Shown piece after piece: positions 12,893-23,300 of a DNA stretch of 64,000 nucleotides (position 1 is its first letter; every line of letters begins with the position of its first letter). The stretch is taken from NCBI GenBank assembly GCA_014925825.1, contig JACGCK010000020.1, positions 1 to 64,000 on the forward strand. The letters are read 5' to 3'. The notes under the pieces were generated by a model that ran no database searches, was not told the DNA's origin, and was given only the letters and a program-made list of their open reading frames with translations. This DNA comes from Pholiota molesta (lineage: Eukaryota > Basidiomycota > Agaricomycetes > Agaricales > Strophariaceae). A program made the position numbers and the translations under genes.

Positions 12893-14589
12893 GGGAATTT
12901 GCTGTTACAGGCTTGGCCGGTCTCCGCAGAGCACATGCCGTTTCTCGTGAGTGAGTCAAGAAAACACAACGTTGCGATCAGAGTGCGCATTCACCAATTA
13001 GGGTGTTGTGGGCGCAAATAGCGCCCACATGGGCCCCAAAGCCTCGTGAGTGTGTCATTTGCCCGAGCCTCTGCTTTTGTAAACGATGAGGATCAGACAG
13101 GTCGTGAAAATTTGCAGTGGCACACCTCATCTGGTTACTTGGCAGTGAATAGGAAGCGGAATCGAGATTTGATAAGTCAAAGTCAAAACGTAGGAAAAAT
13201 ATCAATCATAACAATGAATTGGGCGGCCGTGGGCGTAGCTCCTAAACATGGAAATAGTCTACCTAGGCATCATAGATCAAGGTGACAACCCAGCAACAAG
13301 TAACGGAGACGTCGCAGGATCGAGCTAGAGAGCGCAAAGCCAAAATAACCGGATCATCGTGCGAGGAACAAATGTGGCAGGTGCAATGGAGAGAAAAGGC
13401 AATGAGGACTATCGCCGCAAGCCGAAACAACGTAGGTGTCGAATAAGGTAATGCGAACAAAGACAAGATGAACGGTAGAGTACGGTTGGCACGGACCACT
13501 GATGTGGCAAGCGGAGTGATGCGGGCAGCAACCATTTGCCGCGCAGGACAACGCCAACGAGATGACGGCGTGCACCCGCAGAGGCCCACCGCTTGCGTGT
13601 GTCGTTCCTGCATCCAATATGACACGAGCCTCCAACGCCCTCCGCAACGCCAGCGCCGCCCAACGCACACCCCAACGAAGCGCAACCAACCAACCCATCA
13701 AGCATCGCGCGTTTCCCATGCACCCGCCTCCTCACCCTCCCTGGTCGTCATGCGATCGACGATCTCTCACCACTGCCTCGACCGATCTTGGCGCGACGAG
13801 CACCGGGGAACCACAGCAAGCAAGAAATCAAGCAAGCAAGCTAGCGCGCGGCTCCCAGCCATCCAGCTGCTCCCTCTCTCATCCCTCGATACCTCCGCAC
13901 ACGAGGTAACGCACATGTGCACAGCGACGGCGGGATGTCTGCGGGTACCAAATCGCACACGACGCGAAACACATCGATAGCAAGGCGCGCCCGTTCTCGT
14001 CCTCCTGCATCCGACTTAGAGATCGCTCGGGGCGCCGCCCGCAGGACAACACCAACGCGAGGAAACGCACATGGAGAGTAGCACACCACTAGCATCCCCC
14101 CACATCTGCCCCTATCTAATCCGACTCGGACGATGAAACAACACAGCAGCACCCCCCGCCAGAGAGACAGGGAGGAGAGCGACATGCGCAGTGATGAGCG
14201 GTGCCAGGTGAGTCAATCCAATAGGGGCGCAGACCGGAAGGGAGTAATAGAGGACGGCGCAAGACGCACATCCCTGCGACCGTCCAATGTATGGAAGCCC
14301 CAGGTAGGCCGCGAGGCTGGAAAGGGGCGAAAGGAGGCTGGGCGGGGGAGGATAAGCGGGAGGGCTGTTCGTGTATGCTAGGACGGCCTATGGAGAGCCT
14401 TCCACTCTCATATGTGGGGGAAGATTGTCGCCTGAATAAACCAATGCTTCTAGCTTAGCTTGATAGTAAGAGGAAGCGATGGGTTATACGGCCTGCATAC
14501 GAGGAGCGGAGGAGGATCCAGGGCGCAGGGCGGTCGACGCTGGGTTTTGAATCTCTCCCATGATAAGAGGCTAGAGATGGGATTGAGAT
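12893..14589. other. No gene; left edge of the mosaic repeat field
   Basis: Overlapping open frames on both strands around 13.3-14.2 kb are low-complexity (Arg/Pro/Ser/Cys-rich) with no domain. From about 13.9 kb the sequence resembles blocks repeated further right; for example the words around CATCTGCCCCTATCTA and the stretch near 14,450-14,520 with ATACGGCCTGCATACGAGGA recur near 23.94, 37.46 and 44.9 kb. I therefore treat this as the left edge of the repeat field, into which the first RecQ element is inserted. Confidence 0.5.
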
Positions 14590-14611
14590 GGAAGGGAATA
14601 GTCTCCCGTAG

Positions 14612-14691
14612 GCAGACTCCAGTGGAAAGCGATTGATGATATTCGATCAATCAGTTGATGATAGTCGATCAACTTTCCATCTGGAGTCTGC
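14612..14691. repeat. Hairpin in the left end of RecQ element 1
   Basis: Arms GCAGACTCCAGTGGAAAG (14,612-14,629) and CTTTCCATCTGGAGTCTGC (14,673-14,691) are inverted copies, with GATCAA/TTGATGAT-rich repeats between them. It interrupts the left terminal repeat; the right end has no counterpart. Confidence 0.7.
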
Positions 14692-14723
14692 TTGCAAACG
14701 CGCCGTGTATACTGGCGTAACAA
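14685..14723. repeat. Left inner terminal inverted repeat of element 1
   Basis: About 39 bp, inverted at 20,311-20,349 with only a few mismatches. Shared words are AGTCTGCTT, CAAACGCGC and TACTGGCGTAACA. Confidence 0.8.
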
Positions 14724-14842
14724 CTTTTCCACGCTATTTACTCCCACGATGTACCATGTGACCAATATACACGACGCGTCTGCGTGTCTGCTTGCTGTAA
14801 ACAGAATCCCCTGCTTAATCTACATGCAAACTAAGGCTTCTC

Positions 14843-17800
14843 ATGTCGGAATCTCAACAAAATAATGCTCTACACACTCCTTATAAAGTTACTACACACA
14901 CTCCCTTGGCTAATTACTCTACATCTTGGAATACTCCTGGTACTGGTGTATCTGGCTACTATTCTGCTGCTTTCTCCCCAATACCTTCCAATCACAGCTC
15001 TCAGGCAACACCAAGAAACAATCCAAAGTCTAAACGAAAGGCATGGGGTAAAGAAAATACTCCAGCACCGGCCGATCGCCGCAAACGCGGAAAAATGTCA
15101 CCGCTTACTATATCTGACAAGGTTAAGCTTTTTTACGGCTTTATCAAGCATGAACTCGATTGGACATTCGGCGAGGCGCTCTTCTACGCTTCCCAGGCAA
15201 CCGCGGACATCGACTTCTCTCAGACGACACTCGATGCCCATGACTCCCGTTTCAACCAGTGGAACATTTCGCGTGAATCTATCACGGCTACCCTACAACA
15301 TTTCTTCAATGGCAACGTTAAATACCCTCCTTCCAAAATTCTCGACTGCTGGTATAGACATTCGTACGGTCGTCTGGAGCGAAACTCCCCTGACATGTAC
15401 ACGACGAACACGCCTTACACCGAGCTCAAGCCCATTCGTCCCGCGCTCACTTCATTCGCCGTGCAGATCGTCCTCAAGAAGCTCGTTGCAGAAGCCGAGT
15501 CTGCAGTCTCCACATCTAGTGGACTGCACCTCTCATTATCCGACAAGCGTCACAACGAAAAGAAGATCGAATGGCGCGACGTTGGAGCTCTGACATTCGA
15601 GACCGCGAAGGAAATTATTACTACGCACCAACCTCTCTTGTGGAATCTAGTCAACACACTAGCAACTCGGCGCCCTCGCGATAATAGCATGGTAATGCGG
15701 ACAAAGCGTCCTCCGCACCTGGTATGTTGCTTTTACGATCTTAATTTATAAAAGCCGTTTAACGAATATTTTTAAGGTTGCTGTTAATGTTATTAGCTCT
15801 ATCGACTATTCCCGTTCCTCGCATGCCAAACTCCTCCCCCTTGCCACAGCTCTCGTATATTTTGGATCGAAGGCTCCCTTCGACCTCTTTCGCTATCGTA
15901 GCCGCATAGGCGACATGCCCTCATACAACACTGTCGTTCGCTCGATGGATGCGCTTTCCGAATGTGAAGCGGCACTTACACTTGCTCACGGGCTCAACCC
16001 AGCAACAATCGGCGTAATCCGCCTCGATAACGTCCAGAATTATTTGTTTCAACGGGACACATCGATGGGAAGGCAGAATCGTCTCAACATCGGCCTTGCG
16101 GCTACATATTATGAGATCGAACTCGACGGTGTCGACATCTCAGCCTTCGATCTAGAGAATGTTCAACACACTCGGTCTCAACAATCTCGGAAGTCATTCA
16201 CGTTTCATAAGCTGCATGAACTTGTGGATGACGCACATATTGAAGCAGTCTGCATTCTTCAATGGATCAGTACTTTGGTCCACCATATCCCTCTCCTTTC
16301 GTCTCGAGCCCGAAATTTCCCTACGGTATCGCACAAATGCCGCGAAACAGCCTCTCAAACCCGAGGCATCTAAAGTCCATCCTTTGGCATCCAGCAGTCG
16401 TAACGAAACAGTAACAACCGACCTCAATGCCGCGCTTCTTGATTTCTTGAACAGACCGGCCAAACGAAGGACGCCTTCAAGAAACGCCTGTTTCCGATTG
16501 GTGGTGACGGACTAACATACGAAAAGATGGTCCAACTGAAGGAGTACCTTCAATTCCACAACAACGACCTTCAATCTATGCGTATCGTACAACCGCTGCT
16601 CGAGTGGTGGCATACCGAATGGACAAACCTGAGTCGCATTTTCGAATCACATTGGGGACCCTCGCTGACCGAGGATCCCTCACGCCTCGCACATAGCGCC
16701 GAGGCGATCGGGCATAAGAAGCCTTCTAATCTGAAGAAGGTCGATTTCTACAACAGTCGGGAGTTTGCTTTTCTGGTTTTAGATGCCCGTATTCTTGATT
16801 GTTGGAGGTCAGTAATATCATATATAATGTCCAATTACTTTTCTATGGATTAATGACTTCTCTAGATTATTTTTTCACACCGAGAATCTCTTCGAACACT
16901 TCGACCGTCTCGCATCCAAGAAAAAGCTTCCGTCATATGAGGATCTTGAAATAGGCGCCCGCCGTCTTTATCGATCATATACGAGTATGCGAGCTCAAGA
17001 ACGTGTCATGCGAGGCTCCCAATTTCTTGCAGCTGACAGCTCCATTCCAATTTCCGAGACCCAATGGAATCCTCGTCCAAAAGCCAATCCTAATTTTGCG
17101 GGCGACCAAGTCTTGGCGCGCTCGATGGCTTTCATGCGAGAGACCATGATGGCCCGCGAGCTTTCACTTGCGACAGCAGAAGGTGATGTTGGACGTGTAT
17201 GGGAGATTATCAAGACCATGGTGTTCACGTTCGCGGGTTCCTCACATGCGAAATACATGGGATATGTACTTGAAATGGTGGCCACCCTCGAGATCGAGTC
17301 AACAAAGGAGCTTCGTCGTGGCCTTCTGCAAATGACCCTTGTTAATCTTACAGGGCGTCCAGGACATTGGTCGGCAGGGGACTTTATTCAGGAATACTTC
17401 AATCGCCTACTCGAAGCCGTCGTTGAGCGCAAAGGGGTCGAGTACGGGGATAAATTCATCCGCAAGACATGGTCTCGGAATCTACACCACATAGCTCGCC
17501 TCAAACTGTCTTGGTTTGACGGCGTTGGCCAAACTTGGCCTCCATGCGCGATCAGCCAAACATTCGAAAGTCGGGCTATCTGCAGAGATGCAAACACTCA
17601 CTTCACTTTACAAATCCAAACGCCTCCATTTGTTTCATGCTGCTCGAACTTACGACACCGCTGTCTTTGTCGATGACTTCCAAAATGGGGCCGCAAATCT
17701 TGCAAACGGTAAACTCGACAAATGGATTTACAAAACCACTCGCTCACGCGATCTTCGTCAAACATCCGACTCAGAGTCACTTGAACCAGGGACCCCTTCA

Positions 17801-18091
17801 GAGGCTGAAAATTCTACTGGCCATCACTATGATTCGTTGGAACAAGGCTTGCGTGAAGCAGACTCCGATTCCGACTCTGATGAATTTCCAGATACAATAG
17901 GAAATGCTCGAAGCCACACAAACGAGACACTCCATTTCTCAAGCACTGATGGGGGCCGTCTGACCATGCACAACCTATCCGAGCAGGACATTCAATCAAC
18001 AGTCCAGGAAATATTAGAGCAAGATGAATCCGAGGGCGAATCAGATTTGGAGCCTGACAGCAATGTTGGAGATAATACAGACTCGGACTGA
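14843..18091 (+). pseudogene. DUF6589-type protein of element 1, frameshifted (putative transposase)
   Basis: A large protein typical of basidiomycete DUF6589 proteins. Exon 1 opens at ATG 14843 (MSESQQNNALHTPYKV) with a basic, Ser/Pro-rich N terminus. An intron at 15,722-15,776 is followed by the region with RLDNVQNY (Asp codon at 16,026). Later come FPIGGDGLTYEKMVQL (about 16.5 kb), an intron near 16,809-16,864, and ELSLATAEGDVGRV ... FTFAGSSHAKYMG (about 17.16-17.26 kb). The protein ends in a Ser/Asp/Glu-rich acidic tail at 18,091. The reading frame shifts, with no room for an intron, near 16,295, 16,457 and 17,515, so this copy is probably dead. The same motif order in element 2 suggests a transposase, but the catalytic assignment is inference. 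The neighbouring helicase gene points at it, with the stop codons 53 bp apart. Confidence 0.75.
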
Positions 18092-18144
18092 TGTTTATAC
18101 ACTACATATAATTTTTATACGTATTTTTTACAACCTAATCCAAC

Positions 18145-20198
18145 CTAATCTTCTTCTTCTTCAGATTCAAGTGCTAAGTCCTGCTGAATTTCGGCGAGTT
18201 GGGGGTTTGCAAAACGCTTGTTTCCCCGCTTTTCTTTCCGTACTTGCTTTGCCTCTTCACGTATATGATCAAATGTGCAATGTATGTTCCAGAGAACACA
18301 TAGCAAGTCATGGCTTCGTTGAATAATAAAATGATTGTCCTTTATGAAGGGTATGAGAAGTCGACGTGCAGCATCGTGGTTTTCTGCAATATCTGGATCA
18401 ATAAATGGTTCGATGGTCGCTTTTTGAAGGAGGGTTGGAAAGTGGTCCAAGAGGCTGCTGATGGATTTATCAGGAAGGAATGAGTGTAAGGGAACCATCC
18501 CTGTTGACGCTTCATCAGCACTGAAATATAGCTCGTCTCGGAATCCTTGGAGCTCCTTGATTCCTTGCTGGCGCATAGCTTTGGTAACGCGGAGATGCAA
18601 GGGAGATTGTTTCGATCGCGCTGATGGTTTGCGAATTGGTGGCGGCGTTGGCTCGGGTTTGCAACCACTACAGCTACAATCGTCTCCCGCCAGTGAGGCC
18701 ATTGCTGGTGGAGGGAATGCGGCGCACGTTAAACACGACAAAGAGCAAGGCTCATCGTCACTGTGATTGCCATATTGAACGTTGATCTCAGCAGGTTTGC
18801 AAGGTGCCGTAATAAAACGGTACAGGCTGATTCGGTCTTCTTCGATGTCCTCGGCATTCCCACTCGGTGCTGCCCGCTTTCGCTTCTTTTTAGAAGTCTC
18901 TGGTTCCAAACTGGTGGGTCGATCCGATCTCTGCGCGAAATGGTTGGCCGCATTCACAACTTCTCTAGGAAAGTAGACGATAACTTGGGTGTTGGGAACC
19001 TTGGAGCGATCACGTCCTGCACGGCCGGCTTTCTGCCACATATCATCCACATTTTTGGGATCAATAATAATTACCGTTCGAAAATCAGGAACGTCCACGC
19101 CGACAGAAAGTTTGTCTGTGGCAATGGTAATGTTTGAGTCGTTGTTTCCTTGGAGAAGCTCCATGGTTTCGCGGTTGTAGTCGGGGGAATTTAGGGAATT
19201 AAACAGGTGTATGTTTTGACGAAGGACTGAACCTGGTATATCAAGGTACCAAAAATACATGGCAAGTTTGAATCCATAGCGAATGGTGGGACAGAATATA
19301 AGAGTCTTTCCAGGTTCTTTAAGAACCCAGTCAAGCTGTGGAAAGCTTTCAGTGTTTTGTGTCGCATCGATAGTTCGAACAATAAGCTTGATGTCCGGAC
19401 GCGCATTTGATCGGCGGTGAAGAATGAAGTTGTCTTCGTTGAATCCTAGGAAGCCAAGGATTGTCTTCATGGGAAGGCCAATCCGGAGTGTTGCTGTTGT
19501 TCCAAATAGTACGACAGGACGGAGAAACCGTTTGCGCAGAAATGCAATTTGCTGGAAGTCTGTTCTGAAAGCCAAGCCCCAGCTATTTAGCAAATGGACT
19601 TCATCGAAGCAGATCGCAAACAATCGGTTACAAAAAGCCTTGCTATTGACCAAGTATTGAAACCCAGGAGTCTTTATCATTTCTGGAGATACCAAGATGA
19701 CATCGGTTTCAGCCTCCACTTGTTTCCAAATGTTGATATCCTTATTTGCGGCTTCTTCTTTAGTTACACTGTTGATGGCTTGCGCAGTTAATCCAAAGCT
19801 TCGCAACTTTAATTCCTTAAAGAAGTTTTGTTGTATTAACGACTATTTTGCCTTGGTTTTTCCCCAGAATATTATTTACTGACCTGATCTTCTTCAAGGG
19901 CGGTAGTAGGAGAAACAACAAGCACGGCTGCATTGCTTGGAAAAACTACCGATTGACTTCGGCCAGGATCGTTTTGAAGTGCTTTAATAATATGCAATGT
20001 CATATACGTATACGCCGTCTTGCCGGTTCCAGTAGCAGAGACCGCGAGAAGATCGTGTCCATCCAAAATAGATGCGACACCTGTCAGTTGATAGTCATGC
20101 GGGCAGAAAGGTAGCACGGAGAGGAGAGTTTGGCGGCAAAAATGAATCCCTTCTGGTGAGGAGAATATATAGCGAGCTTCAAGGGTGGAATCGGCCAT
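18145..20198 (-). CDS. RecQ-like superfamily 2 DNA helicase of element 1, 661 aa
   Basis: ATP-dependent 3'-5' DNA helicase by family, predicted to unwind DNA intermediates during transposition. Exon 1 is 20198-19884, intron 19883-19816 (68 nt), exon 2 19815-18145; phases agree and the frame is intact. Motifs seen: the Q-like region and Walker A ATGTGKT (Lys60), DEVH box (176-179), TTATL (about 211-215), FCPTI (motif IV), SVGVDVPDFRTVIIID (motif V) and QKAGRAGRD (motif VI, 366-374). The DEVH box replaces the more usual DEAH/DEGH of RecQ. After the core comes a basic KKKRKRAA stretch, a Cys-rich segment (CSLSCLTC ... CSCSGC, possible zinc site), a helical C-terminal domain and an acidic tail. 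No RQC or HRDC domain is recognised. It lies tail to tail with the DUF6589 gene. Telomere-linked RecQ helicases of fungi are an alternative parallel, but here the gene sits inside a bounded transposon. Confidence 0.88.
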
Positions 20199-20310
20199 GG
20201 TGAAGCAATAGAATACAGTGAGGACGCGTAAATAATAACATTTGAGGAGTATCTAATTAACGACGCGTTGGGGGCCGTGAGAGCGAAACGTGATATGCAC
20301 GTGATGTTTT

Positions 20311-20349
20311 TTGTTACGCCAGTAAACCATGCGCGTTTGGAAGCAGACT
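20311..20349. repeat. Right terminal inverted repeat of element 1
   Basis: Reverse complement of 14,685-14,723. It continues directly into the terminal AGACTA and the 9-bp duplication GGAAGGGAA. Confidence 0.8.
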
Positions 20350-20350
20350 A

Positions 20351-23300
20351 GGAAGGGAACAGAGCCGAGGAAACCCAACCCGCGCACGGACTCTGCACGT
20401 GATATTCTCCGCGTCATCACGTCATCCCTCCAATTCTTGCAGTGTTGCACCCCAGCTGCCCTCTCATCTCTCTCTCCAACCTCTGGTCCTCCACATTCCC
20501 TCGTCCAGCCGGCAAGCTGCCTTCGGGGGTTTCATGGCGGAGCAGCTGAGCCCCGCATCATACCGTCATTTCTAGTTCCGTCACCTACTACGAAGTATGG
20601 TTCCCACCGATCTTCCTCCGAGTCGTCTCATTCTCCCTGCAATGATTCTGAATCATATCGGAGGGACTGCGCGCCCACTGTGTCCTGCTCGACATCTCTC
20701 GCAACACAACGGCGTTGCCCCGCATCCATCCGCTCCCCATGCTCGCTGCGTCACGCATCACACCGCCGGTGCGTCAGTGGTACTCCCACAATGCTATGTA
20801 GATGCGCTGGATGTTTACAGTGCTGACACTAGCATGGAGGAGTGGACGATCTTGGAGCTGGACGTTGCGCTCGCGCGATGGTTGGCTTTCCATCTGGCCA
20901 TTTATCCTGGCATCTTTTAGACTCGGTTCCTCGTGAACGCCCAATATTTTGTCTTTCACTTCTTTCCCCCCCCCCCCCCCCCCCTGATGCCTGTCCAAGT
21001 TTTGGGGTTTTCGATTGGCCCAGCCACGCTTACCTTCCTCGCTCACGATCATATCCTGCGCCTCGTACGCCCCCATCACTCGCATCATTCCCTCCTTTTT
21101 TTCTTTTCCGCACATCCATCCGTCTTCTGGAATTTTGGATTGGTCCAGCGACGAGTACCTGGCCTTCACGTGCCCCCATCGTCTGCGACATTCTGTCCAT
21201 CGCATTTTTTGCACTTTTGTGACGAGTGCGATGCTGCGATGGTGGAGATATTTTCTTAGGGGATAGGGGCAGAAAAGGGTCTGCGGCGTATAGCATGCCA
21301 TCGCGCGTCCCCGCCTCCCACGTCTCCATCTTCTCGCCCTTCTACACCATCTTCGCTCGTCCTTCCATACCATCTTTGATTCTACTTATAAGATCAACGC
21401 CGATCACCATCAATCCCGTCCGCGTCATGAGGAATGCACAGCAGACAGACAGACAGATAGTTACATAGTATCGCTACAGAACGCGGTCAATTTTCTTGGT
21501 TTTTGGCCTTTTTCTTGGCAGAATTACATGTAGCCTCAGATATCCAAGTACATACACACAATCCCCAATGCCACTCCTATTCCTACCTGCAAAGGTCACT
21601 CAGTCTCAGCACCGCCCACCATCACCTCTATACAAAAATGGCAGAACACAGAGCCCGCACAATCCAGACCACCCCACTCCGAGTCTCCCTGTCGAAGACC
21701 CTTCGATACTTCTTAGGTGCCACAAATCAAGTGCTTCCGTGGGCTGCTAGACCGCAGTCGTATAAGGGGAGAAACGAGTGCGACTCGGAGGAGACAGCAG
21801 CGGAACTTGAAGGGAAAGACTGACACACGGAGCGCAAACCCCGCTGCTGGATACACAGGCCCATTCGCGGATGGGCCTGGCTGGTTTCTCGCGCCCGAGA
21901 CGAGGTGTGTGTTTCGCATGGCCATGCATGGGCAACGCCCAACCAAACCCCAAAACCTTCCATATCACTCCCACCCCCGAGCAACAAGTCAAGCGCGGAA
22001 ATCCGCACGCGCGTCCAGCTGAGGTGTACCCGCAACCGAACTCCAACAGCGCCTCGTCCGTGTTCAGAAATCAGGGGTTCACATTCCGCGAGATCTCGTA
22101 AACGAACCAAGGAGCCGCCGCCACCGTCGACTTCAACACAACACGAACCTCGACGCCGCCCGCTCTCGTCTCCGAGCTGTGCCTCGAACACACAAACCCC
22201 GAGCGCAGCACACGACATGCTCCACGCCGTTGCGCTCACCACGCGCGACTGGATGTCAAGGGCAAGGAGATACAATAACAAAACACAGCGCACATAATCC
22301 GAACGCGAGGGGTTCAACGCACATCCAAAGCCACCCTACTTAATGTCCGCCGCGCATCGGCCCCAATCTGGATCTACGTGTGGGCATATTCACCGCCACA
22401 GCAACACGCTCCCCCCGAAAGCCAACGCGGGGAAGGAGGGTTGGCAGTGGTGGGTAGACGACCCGAGCCGGAGGGGGGCAGGTACGGGAAGGGGATGCTA
22501 ATAGAGGAAGGTGCACGAAGGTGGCATTTCGTGGCAACGCGACCAGACGTCGACCGAAAGGACGACCCAAAACCCAGCGGCCAAAATCCGAACGCGAGGG
22601 TTTCAACACACATCCAAAGCCACCCTACTTAGGATCCACCGCGCATCGGCCCCTATCTGGACTGCAGGTAAATATTTCCACTGCCACAGCAATACGTTCC
22701 CCAGGAAGACAACGCGGGGGAGCGGTATTTGCAGTGGCGGGTAGTGCATGTACCCAATCCAGACAGGGGCAGGTACGGGGCGGGGGTAGGGACGGCGCAC
22801 GAAGGTGCTCAGGATCCCCTGCTCTCCTTGAGCAGTAACATCAATGCGGATGATGTATGTTCGGAATGGAACCGCGCGCCCACGCCCGGAATCACGTGCG
22901 CGCAAATTCACCGCACCAGCCCACGCTGAAGAGTCGTCCTCGGCCATCCATCCGTCCATCCTCAGGACGATTAGAAACGAAACGCTGGGCATCCTTGCTT
23001 TCACACCTTTCACACCATTCTACAACCGTATGCGCTCTCTTTTGGATACCCAGAGCATGTGTGCAGAGTTGGGGGAGGGAGGGAGAGCTGCGGAGCCTCG
23101 TTCGGAGAGAGGTAGTACGGGTGTGACATGGCGGAGGGACGGAGTGCGCGCGTCTCGGGCTAGGGTAGAGACAGGGTTCCGTTCGAATGAAAAATAAAAA
23201 GAAACGGGGAAAGAAAACGCGACGAAGAAAACAGGAGCGCTCGCCGCAGCTTGTGGCGCCCCTGCACAGAAAAATTTTCAACACGCCGTACCGCCACAGC

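Larger units (their letters stand above)
14599..20350. mobile_element. RecQ/DUF6589 DNA transposon, copy 1 (AcademH-like), 5,752 bp
   Basis: The element starts TAGTCT and ends AGACTA. It is bracketed by a perfect 9-bp direct repeat GGAAGGGAA (14,590-14,598 and 20,351-20,359). A longer inverted repeat lies just inside: 14,685-14,723 (AGTCTGCTTGCAAACGCGCC ... TACTGGCGTAACA) is inverted at 20,311-20,349. On the left side an 80-bp hairpin separates the terminal TAGTCT from this block. Cargo is two convergent genes: a DUF6589-type protein (+) and a RecQ-like helicase (-). From memory, the Academ superfamily includes a helicase-encoding lineage (AcademH) in animals and fungi with target duplications of about 9-10 bp, which fits. 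The family name is my inference; the boundaries are read directly. Confidence 0.8.

Noticed and set aside
13263..14185. Cys/Arg-rich open frames on the minus strand as a possible gene
   Set aside because: Low complexity, competing frames on both strands and no consistent structure.
18145..20198. Telomere-linked RecQ helicase marking a chromosome end
   Set aside because: No telomeric repeats are seen, and the gene lies inside a TIR-bounded element with a 9-bp target duplication.
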